Positions 40,002-47,204 of a DNA stretch of 47,204 nt are shown one piece after another; the stretch's first letter is position 1, and each line of letters opens with the position of its first letter. Under the pieces are notes generated by a model. That model was given only the letters and a program-made list of their open reading frames with translations. It did no database searches and was not told the origin of the DNA. The stretch lies in assembly GCA_900539525.1 (NCBI GenBank), contig UQCM01000016.1:1-47204 (forward strand). Reading direction: 5' to 3'. Both the position numbers and the translations under genes were made by a program. This DNA comes from an uncultured Blautia sp. (GTDB taxonomy: Bacteria > Bacillota > Clostridia > Lachnospirales > Lachnospiraceae).

Positions 40002-43000
40002 ATGCCGCTGCAATTTATTCTCGGGAATTCCGGAAGCGGAAAGTCCCGTTATGCATATCAGAAGATCATTGAAGAATCCATTCTGCATCCCCGGCAGAAG
40101 TTTCTGGTCATCGTTCCGGAGCAGTTCACTATGCAGACACAGAAGGAGCTGGTGAGCCTGCATCCGCAAAGGGGAATCCTGAATATTGACGTTTTGAGCT
40201 TTCAGCGCCTCGCCTATCATGTGTTCGAGGAAACGGGAGCGGACAGACATACTGTTCTGGAGGAGACAGGAAAGAATCTGCTGCTTCGCAAGGTTGCCAT
40301 CGAGCAGCAGCAGGATCTGAAGGTTTTAAAGGGAAATCTGAAAAAAATCGGCTATATCACAGAAATGAAATCCGTCATCTCCGAGCTCACTCAGTATGAT
40401 GTCACGCCGGAGCAGCTCGATTGGATGATCCGCTATACCGAACATAAGCCGGGGCTTTCATACAAGCTGCAGGATATCCGGGTACTCTATCAGGCATTCA
40501 GGGAGAAGCTGCAGCAGAAATATATCACATCCGAGGAAATCCTGGGTGTGCTCTGCGAGGTGGCGGACCGGTCACAGCTCCTGAAGGGAAGCACCATTTT
40601 GCTGGATGGATTTACCGGATTTACGCCGGTGCAGCAGAAGTTTCTCCGGGAACTGATGAAGCTTTCGCGCAGCATCACCGTAACCATTACGCTGGATACA
40701 AAGGAAAATCCATGGAAGCAGGGCGATATGCACGAGCTCTTCTATCTGAGTAAGAAGACGATCCGCAGCATCAGGAAGCTGGCAGAGGAAACCGGAACAG
40801 AGATTCTGGATCCTGTGCTTCTGGGTGAGAAGGCATGCCCGAGATTTCGGAATGCGCCGGCTCTGGGATTTCTGGAGCGTCATCTGCTGCGCCATGACCG
40901 GGCAGTCTACGAAAAAGAGCAGGATGCCATATCCATTCATGCAGCAAAAAATGCAGCCGAGGAGGTGCACTATGCAGCCCGAGAGATCCTGAAGCTGATC
41001 CGGGAAGAGGAATACCGCTATCAGGATATTGCGATCATCACCGGAGATCTGGCATCGTATGGAAATTATGTGCGGCGCATCTTTGAGGAATACGGGATCC
41101 CGTACTTTATTGATGAGACAAAAACGATTCTCATGAATCCGTTTATCGAATTTATCCGGGCGGCTCTGGAGATGGCAGCGCAGAACTTCAGCTATGAAAG
41201 CGTGTTCCGGTATCTGCGCACAGGGCTTTGCCATGTCGGGGAGGAAGAGCTGGATCTGCTGGAAAACTATGTGATCGCTTCCGGGAAAAGAGGAATCAGT
41301 GCCTGGAAAAAGGACTGGACGGGAAGAACCCGGACGATGGATGAGGAACAGGTCACACAGTGTAATGAGATCCGGAAACAGATCATGGAACCGCTTCTGC
41401 CGTTTCTGGCGGCGATCAGGGATCGAAAGACAGACGGCCGGGCAAAAACAGAGGCTTTGTACCGCCTCATTGTATTCCACGAAGTCCAGGAGCAGCTGGC
41501 CATTTATGAAAAGCAGTTTGTGGAGGAGGGAAACCTGGAGGCGGCAAAGGAATACAGCCAGATCTACCGGATCGTGATCGATCTGCTGGAGAAGGTGGTA
41601 AAGCTTCTGGGTGATGAGCCCTTGACATTGAAAGAATACACGGAGATCCTGGAGTCAGGATTTGAGGAGGCAAAGGTGGGGATCATTCCGCCTACGGCTG
41701 ACCGTGTGACGGTGGGAGATATCGAAAGGACCAGACTGAAGGATATCCGTGCACTGATTTTCCTGGGTCTTAATGACGGTTGGGTGCCCAAAGCCTCTGA
41801 GAAGGCAGGGATTCTTTCTGAGCCGGACAGGGAGTCTCTGAGCGGGTGCGGTGTGGAGCTCGCACCGGGAGCGCGGGAGAACAGATATACCCAGAGATTT
41901 TATCTCTATCAGAATCTGACGAAGCCCCGTGAGCGCCTCTGTCTTTCCTACAGCAAGACAAAGGCAGATGGAGGGGCGATGCGCCCGTCCTATCTCATCG
42001 GCCGGATCGCGGCCATGTACCGTCATATCCGTATCATCGATGAAGACAGGGAGGTGTCCTCCAGGGAAAAAATCGTCACACCGGAAAGCGGGATGCGCTA
42101 CCTGATCCACGGGCTCAGGGAAATGCAGAGCCAAAAAGCAGAAGATGACTGGGCACAGCTGTACACCTGGTATGAGCAGAGCGATGCATACAGAGAGCGT
42201 CTGCACCGTCTGGCTGAAGCGGCCTTTCTTGTAAGGGATGAAAAAGGGCTGGGTCGTGAGATCGCAAGAGCGCTTTATGGCAGCGTACTGGAAAACAGCG
42301 TCAGCCGGCTGGAACGTTTTGCAGCCTGTGCATTTTCTCATTTCCTGATCTACGGACTTCGGCTGAACCCGAGGGAGGAGTATACCTTTCAGCCTGTGGA
42401 TATGGGGAATCTTTTTCACAGGGTGCTTGAAATGTTTTCCAATAAGGTGGCGGCCGGTACCTATACCTGGTTTGACCTGCCGGAGGATGTCAGAAAGCAG
42501 TGGACAGAGGAATGCGTTGAGCAGGCCGTAAAGGAATCCGGCGGCGATGTTCTTTTGAGCAGTGCCAGAAACGTCTATGTGATCGAACGTATGAAGCGTA
42601 TCATGCAGCGAACGGTGTGGGCACTGTGCGAGCAGCTTCGGGCAGGGGCTTTCGTTCCGTCCGGTTATGAGGTAAGCTTTTCAAGAGTGGAGAATCTGGA
42701 GGCCGTGAATATCGCATTGACGCAGGAGGAGAAGATGCGGCTTCGCGGGCGCATCGACAGGATCGATATCTGTGAGAAGGATGAGCAGGTCTATGTGAAA
42801 GTGGTTGATTATAAATCAGGAAACACAGAATTTGATATGGTGGCACTTTACTATGGCCTTCAGCTTCAGCTGGTGGTTTACTTAAATGCCGCCATGGAGC
42901 TGGAAAAGCGCATCTATCCGGACAGGGATATCGTGCCGGCCGGAATCTTCTATTATCGGATGCAGGATCCCATGCTGGAGGCAGACGGGGAACGGACACC

Positions 43001-43466
43001 GGAGGAGGTCAATGGAGAGATCCTGAAAAAGCTGAAGCTTTGCGGACTGGTGAACGGTGACAAAGAGATTATCAAAAGTATGGACAGAGAACTGGACTAC
43101 AGCAGGAAAAAGACATCGGATGTCATCCCCGTTTCCTGTACAAAGGACGGATTTTCCAGATATTCCGCCACCGCGGACAGAAAGCATTTTGAAGAGCTTT
43201 CCAGATTTGTAAACGGGAAGATGAAAGAGATCGGGAAAAGAATCCTGGCGGGGGAGACGGCGGCACACCCCTATGAACGAAAGAACCGTACGGCCTGTGA
43301 CTACTGTGAGTTCCGGGAGGTCTGCGGATTTGACAGAAAAATACCGGGGACAGATTATCATCGTCTCCGGGAGTATAAGCCGGAGGATATCTGGACGAAA
43401 ATGGAGGAGGTGAACGGGAGAGATGGCAGCAGTAACATGGACGGAGGAACAGAGGCAGGTCATTGA
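40002..43466 (+). CDS. addB: ATP-dependent helicase/nuclease subunit B
   Basis: 1,154 residues from ATG 40002 (AGAGGA upstream; family start PLQFILGNSGSGKSRYAYQK). The Walker A GNSGSGKS is at residues 7-14. The C-terminal nuclease has VVDYKSGNTEFDM. The four cysteines that hold an iron-sulfur cluster are present: one in FAACAFSHFLIYGLRL (about residue 777) and three in CDYCEFREVC (about 1098-1107). AddB acts with AddA to process double-strand breaks and load recombinase, like RecBCD. The 3' end overlaps addA by 44 bases. Confidence 0.97.
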   Translation: MPLQFILGNSGSGKSRYAYQKIIEESILHPRQKFLVIVPEQFTMQTQKELVSLHPQRGILNIDVLSFQRLAYHVFEETGADRHTVLEETGKNLLLRKVAIEQQQDLKVLKGNLKKIGYITEMKSVISELTQYDVTPEQLDWMIRYTEHKPGLSYKLQDIRVLYQAFREKLQQKYITSEEILGVLCEVADRSQLLKGSTILLDGFTGFTPVQQKFLRELMKLSRSITVTITLDTKENPWKQGDMHELFYLSKKTIRSIRKLAEETGTEILDPVLLGEKACPRFRNAPALGFLERHLLRHDRAVYEKEQDAISIHAAKNAAEEVHYAAREILKLIREEEYRYQDIAIITGDLASYGNYVRRIFEEYGIPYFIDETKTILMNPFIEFIRAALEMAAQNFSYESVFRYLRTGLCHVGEEELDLLENYVIASGKRGISAWKKDWTGRTRTMDEEQVTQCNEIRKQIMEPLLPFLAAIRDRKTDGRAKTEALYRLIVFHEVQEQLAIYEKQFVEEGNLEAAKEYSQIYRIVIDLLEKVVKLLGDEPLTLKEYTEILESGFEEAKVGIIPPTADRVTVGDIERTRLKDIRALIFLGLNDGWVPKASEKAGILSEPDRESLSGCGVELAPGARENRYTQRFYLYQNLTKPRERLCLSYSKTKADGGAMRPSYLIGRIAAMYRHIRIIDEDREVSSREKIVTPESGMRYLIHGLREMQSQKAEDDWAQLYTWYEQSDAYRERLHRLAEAAFLVRDEKGLGREIARALYGSVLENSVSRLERFAACAFSHFLIYGLRLNPREEYTFQPVDMGNLFHRVLEMFSNKVAAGTYTWFDLPEDVRKQWTEECVEQAVKESGGDVLLSSARNVYVIERMKRIMQRTVWALCEQLRAGAFVPSGYEVSFSRVENLEAVNIALTQEEKMRLRGRIDRIDICEKDEQVYVKVVDYKSGNTEFDMVALYYGLQLQLVVYLNAAMELEKRIYPDRDIVPAGIFYYRMQDPMLEADGERTPEEVNGEILKKLKLCGLVNGDKEIIKSMDRELDYSRKKTSDVIPVSCTKDGFSRYSATADRKHFEELSRFVNGKMKEIGKRILAGETAAHPYERKNRTACDYCEFREVCGFDRKIPGTDYHRLREYKPEDIWTKMEEVNGRDGSSNMDGGTEAGH

Positions 43467-46400
43467 TCTGAGAAACAGAAATATTCTGGTATCTGCGGCG
43501 GCCGGTTCGGGAAAAACAGCAGTACTGGTAGAGCGCATCATTACCATGATCAGCGATCAAAACTCTCCGGTGGATATCGATCATCTTCTGGTGGTGACCT
43601 TTACCAATGCAGCCGCCGGTGAGATGAAGGAGAGGATCCGTCAGGCAATAGAGAAAAAGGTAGAAGCCTGCCCGGACAATGTGCACCTGCAGAAACAGCT
43701 GACCCTGGTTCACCATGCACAGATCACGACCATTCACAGCTTCTGCCTTTCCGTTATCCGGAATTATTTTCATACCATAGATCTCGACCCGAATTTCCGT
43801 CTGGGGGATGAAGGGGAGATGAAGCTTCTCAGAAAAGATGTGGTAAAGGATCTGATCGAGGATCTGTATGCGAAAATATCCGGAGGGGATGAGGAAGAGC
43901 TTCGCGAAAAATGCCGGAAATTTGTAGAATGCTACGCACCCGGGAAGAATGATAAGGATCTGGAGAGCATGATCCTGACACTTTATGATTTTTCCATGAG
44001 CCATCCATGGCCTGTTAAGTGGCTCAGAGAGTGCGCACGGGCATATGAGATTGAAAATGAACAGATGCTTTCCGATGCGCCCTGGCAGGCGCCTTTGATG
44101 GAAACGATCCGCCTGCTTCTTGAAGAATGCAGAAACAATACGGAAAAGACCATAAAACTGACGGAAGAAGCAGATGGCCCTTATATGTATCAGGATGCAC
44201 TTGAGGATGATCTGTGTAAAATCAGAAAGATCCAGGCATCCCGGAATTACCTGGAGTGCCGGGATGGATTTGCAGGAATCGGAACCTTCGCCAGATTGTC
44301 AGCCAAAAAAGATCCGCTGGTTTCGGACGGGAAAAAGGAACAGGTCAAGGAGCTTCGGGAGCTGGTAAAAAAATGTCTGAAATCCATACAGGATCAGTAT
44401 TTTTACAAGTCTCCTGCGGCAATGGCGAAGGATATCAGAGACAGCAAAGATCAGATGGAGGTCCTGACAGGACTTACCTGCGCCTTTCATGAACGATTTA
44501 TTGCAAAAAAGAGAGAAAAAAACCTTCTGGATTTTGGTGATCTGGAACATCTGGCACTGAAGATCCTTATGAAAGAGGAAGATGGACAGATGGTACCGAC
44601 AGATGCCGCCATACAGCTTGCTGAAGGCTTCCATGAGATTATGATCGATGAGTACCAGGACAGCAATCTGGTACAGGAAGCGATCCTGACCAGCGTTTCC
44701 AGACAGAAACAGGGAAAAAACAATGTATTCATGGTCGGTGATGTCAAACAGAGTATCTACCGTTTCCGGCTTGCGAGACCGGAGCTTTTTATGGAAAAAT
44801 ACGCCTCCTATTCGATTGAAGATTCTCTGAAGCAAAAGGTAGAGCTGCATAAGAACTTCCGCAGCCGGGCGCAGGTGCTCGAGGGCGTAAATGATATTTT
44901 CCGTCAGATCATGACCAGAAATCTGGGGAATGTCTGCTACGATGACGCGGCTGCCCTCTACCCGGGAGCAGACTTTCCGGAAGAGCCGGTGGAGGGAAGC
45001 ATGGATACCGAAGTGCTTCTGCTGGATCTGGGCACGGAAACGGAAGCGATCGAAGAATCCGGTGAAACAGCGGTAGAGCTGGAATTCCGCATGATCGGAA
45101 AACAGATCCGGGAATTGATAAAGAGCGCGCAGGTGATCGATAAAGTGACCGGTAAGTACCGCCCGGTGGAATACAGAGACATCGTGATCCTGCTGCGGAC
45201 CGTCTCTGACTGGGCGGATACGGCGGCAGAAATACTGACAGATATGGGGATTCCGGCCTACACAGGCTCTCAGTCCGGCTATTTCCAGGCGACAGAGATC
45301 CAGACGGTACTGGCTCTTCTGAAGATCATCGACAATCCCGGACAGGATATTCCGCTGGCGGCTGTGCTGCATTCTCCGATCGTGGGACTTACGGATGCAG
45401 ATCTTGCCAGGATCAGAAGCCTGGAACCGGAAAAATCCTTCCCGGAGGCATGCAGGCAGTACTGCAGAGAAGGGGAAGACAGAGAGCTTGTACAAAAACT
45501 AAATGAATTCTACCGGATGCTGGAGGACTTCCGCAGACGGGTGCCCTATACCACGATGCACGATCTCTTATGGTACGTCCTGGACAGAACGGGGTACGGC
45601 GACTATGCGCAGGCCATGCCGGGCGGAGAACAGAGAAAGGCAAACCTTGATATGCTTTCCGAAAAGGCGATGGCCTATGAGAGTACCAGCTACCGCGGAC
45701 TGTTCAACTTTATCCGGTATATCGAGCAGCTGAAAAAATACGATGTGGACTATGGAGAGGCCAATATTCTCGGCGAGGAAGAAAACACCGTGCGCATTAT
45801 GAGTATCCACAAAAGTAAAGGCCTGGAATTTCCCGTCGTATTTGTATCAGGCATGAACAAAAGCTTCAACCAGCAGGACAGTCGTGGAAAGCTGGCTCTG
45901 CATCCGGACTACGGCATCGGCTGCGATGCGATCGACCCGGTACTTCGAACAAAAACGCCGACCCTGTACAAGAAAATGATACAGCGCCAGATCGCAAATG
46001 AAAATCTGGGTGAAGAGCTGCGTGTACTCTATGTGGCAATGACCCGGGCAAAAGAAAAACTGATCCTCACCGGTTCCGTAAAGCTGGAGAGCAAGTTGAA
46101 AAAATGGTGCCAGTCAGCAGAGAGCGGGAAAGAAACACTGAGTTTTGGCAGCCTTTCCGCTGCCTCCTCCTATCTCGACTGGGTCATGCCGGCCATCCTG
46201 TCCCATCCGGCAGGAAAGAAGCTCCTGAAAGAGCAGGGCATCGGGGAAAACGGGATCCCCGTCAGAAAGGTAACGGCACGCTACCGGATCCATGTCTCTC
46301 AGATCGGAGATCTGGCTGCTGAGGAAACCATTCACCAGATCACTGCGAAATGGGAAAAAGACGCCCTGCTCCACTGGGATGTGGACCGGATCTACAGTGA

Positions 46401-47112
46401 AACCATGAAAAACCATCTGCAGGCAGCCTTCGGCGCGGAATATGCGTGGAAGGACAGCATGGATATTTACGGTAAAATGACAGTATCCGAACTCAAGAGC
46501 ATGAAGCAGACCTGCGACACAGAGGAAGAGTATGCTGTCTTTGCAGAGCCGGAGGTTGTGCCGCTGATACCGGAATTCCTTCAGGAGACACAGGAGGTAA
46601 AGGGTGCGGCAAAAGGAACGATCTACCACAAATTTATGGAAAACCTGGACTACCGGATGGACGCGGATGCCCAATCTGTAAAAGAACAGCTCCGAAACCT
46701 GTGTGCACAGGGTAAATTCACAGAAGAAGAGACACGTGTCATCGAAGTGCCAAGAATCCTCCGTTTCCTCAAATCACCGGTCGGCACAAGAATGAAAAAG
46801 GCGGCCCTTCAGGGGCAGCTTTACAGAGAGCAGCCCTTCGTACTGGGGGTAGATGCAGACGAGATCCGGGACTGCTGGACCACAGATGATCTGGTGCTCA
46901 TACAGGGAATCATCGATGCATGGTTCTACGAGGATGGAGAAATCGTGCTGGTAGACTACAAGACCGATTACGTCCGGCTGGGGCAGGAGGGGAGACTGCT
47001 GGAGAGGTACGGCATCCAGCTGGACTACTATGCCAGGGCGCTGGAGCGGCTGACCGGGGCAAGGGTGAAAGAGAAGATACTGTATTCCTTCTGGATGCAG
47101 AGGGAGTTGTAA
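43423..47112 (+). CDS. addA: ATP-dependent helicase/nuclease subunit A
   Basis: 1,229 residues, full length. UvrD-type helicase motifs run in order: Q-motif WTEEQRQVIDLRN, Walker A AAAGSGKTAVLVERI, DEYQDSN (motif II), VGDVKQSIYRFRLA (motif III), IMSIHKSKGLEFPVVFV (motif V) and LRVLYVAMTRAKEKLIL (motif VI). The RecB-type nuclease is at the end with IVLVDYKTDYV. It unwinds and degrades DNA ends together with AddB. The start overlaps addB, so the subunits are translationally coupled. Confidence 0.97.
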   Translation: MAAVTWTEEQRQVIDLRNRNILVSAAAGSGKTAVLVERIITMISDQNSPVDIDHLLVVTFTNAAAGEMKERIRQAIEKKVEACPDNVHLQKQLTLVHHAQITTIHSFCLSVIRNYFHTIDLDPNFRLGDEGEMKLLRKDVVKDLIEDLYAKISGGDEEELREKCRKFVECYAPGKNDKDLESMILTLYDFSMSHPWPVKWLRECARAYEIENEQMLSDAPWQAPLMETIRLLLEECRNNTEKTIKLTEEADGPYMYQDALEDDLCKIRKIQASRNYLECRDGFAGIGTFARLSAKKDPLVSDGKKEQVKELRELVKKCLKSIQDQYFYKSPAAMAKDIRDSKDQMEVLTGLTCAFHERFIAKKREKNLLDFGDLEHLALKILMKEEDGQMVPTDAAIQLAEGFHEIMIDEYQDSNLVQEAILTSVSRQKQGKNNVFMVGDVKQSIYRFRLARPELFMEKYASYSIEDSLKQKVELHKNFRSRAQVLEGVNDIFRQIMTRNLGNVCYDDAAALYPGADFPEEPVEGSMDTEVLLLDLGTETEAIEESGETAVELEFRMIGKQIRELIKSAQVIDKVTGKYRPVEYRDIVILLRTVSDWADTAAEILTDMGIPAYTGSQSGYFQATEIQTVLALLKIIDNPGQDIPLAAVLHSPIVGLTDADLARIRSLEPEKSFPEACRQYCREGEDRELVQKLNEFYRMLEDFRRRVPYTTMHDLLWYVLDRTGYGDYAQAMPGGEQRKANLDMLSEKAMAYESTSYRGLFNFIRYIEQLKKYDVDYGEANILGEEENTVRIMSIHKSKGLEFPVVFVSGMNKSFNQQDSRGKLALHPDYGIGCDAIDPVLRTKTPTLYKKMIQRQIANENLGEELRVLYVAMTRAKEKLILTGSVKLESKLKKWCQSAESGKETLSFGSLSAASSYLDWVMPAILSHPAGKKLLKEQGIGENGIPVRKVTARYRIHVSQIGDLAAEETIHQITAKWEKDALLHWDVDRIYSETMKNHLQAAFGAEYAWKDSMDIYGKMTVSELKSMKQTCDTEEEYAVFAEPEVVPLIPEFLQETQEVKGAAKGTIYHKFMENLDYRMDADAQSVKEQLRNLCAQGKFTEEETRVIEVPRILRFLKSPVGTRMKKAALQGQLYREQPFVLGVDADEIRDCWTTDDLVLIQGIIDAWFYEDGEIVLVDYKTDYVRLGQEGRLLERYGIQLDYYARALERLTGARVKEKILYSFWMQREL

Positions 47113-47132
47113 GAAGATGAATTACGCAGGAC

Positions 47133-47159
47133 GCGTGTGAGACAGCATCTGTTACACGC
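47133..47159 (+). other. Hairpin after addA
   Basis: GCGTGT (47133-47138) pairs with ACACGC (47154-47159) and, inside, ACAG with CTGT. No T-run follows within the window, so a terminator role is uncertain. The remaining 45 bases hold nothing recognisable. Confidence 0.4.
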
Positions 47160-47204
47160 AAACCGGGGCAACATTCCGCCGAACTAACTGCTAACTCCGA
47201 CTAA

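Noticed and set aside
40572..44004. Several long minus-strand frames under addB and addA
   Set aside because: They mirror the codon structure of the plus-strand genes and carry no recognisable domains.
1..47204. CRISPR array
   Set aside because: No series of regularly spaced direct repeats was seen; the only repeats are the dispersed ones and the LRR codons.

Overview
The window looks like a chromosomal segment of a gut-type Clostridia bacterium, most likely Lachnospiraceae. The support is AddA/AddB, a MurE-like ligase of Firmicutes type, a giant BspA-like leucine-rich-repeat surface protein, a membrane-bound LuxR regulator, tRNAs without encoded CCA, and strong GGAGG ribosome sites. Two compositional zones are visible by eye. 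Positions 1 to about 25,100 are AT-rich and carry accessory genes, broken genes and conjugative-element debris. From about 25,300 to the end the DNA is clearly richer in G+C and mostly housekeeping.

Left part. 1-4,909 is mobile-element debris: the start of a probable transposase on the minus strand, an ORF6N-domain protein with a PLD-like tail, a NUDIX protein, a class B sortase, and a conjugative-element type gene broken by several frameshifts. 5,230-12,308 is the most interesting block: a monoglyceride-lipase-like hydrolase, a TetR regulator, oleate hydratase, a small DUF308-like membrane protein, a radical SAM enzyme and S-adenosylmethionine synthase. Together they suggest a regulated fatty-acid-processing locus in which MetK supplies the radical SAM enzyme. 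12,340-16,461 is a scarred stretch: an in-frame DegV/cardiolipin-synthase chimera, a DJ-1/PfpI gene with its middle deleted, and an ABC permease joined to an unrelated membrane tail, mixed with intact TetR, TIGR04076-like and GyrI-like genes. 16,522-25,020 holds a membrane LuxR regulator divergent from a 2,281-residue surface LRR protein.

Right part. 25,314-28,493 has a secreted beta-rich protein and a sodium-dependent transporter. 28,787-31,039 is a pantothenate operon (panD, panC and a BASS-family transporter that could be PanS-like). A minus-strand tRNA-Glu/tRNA-Cys unit follows. Next come a nucleoid-associated protein, a nitrilase-family amidase, a MurE-like ligase, maf, a response regulator/histidine kinase/lipoprotein operon, and addB-addA. 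Two families of short dispersed repeats sit in the intergenic gaps of this half. One of them appears to extend the reading frame of the MurE-like ligase.

All family assignments come from reading motifs. No database search was run.
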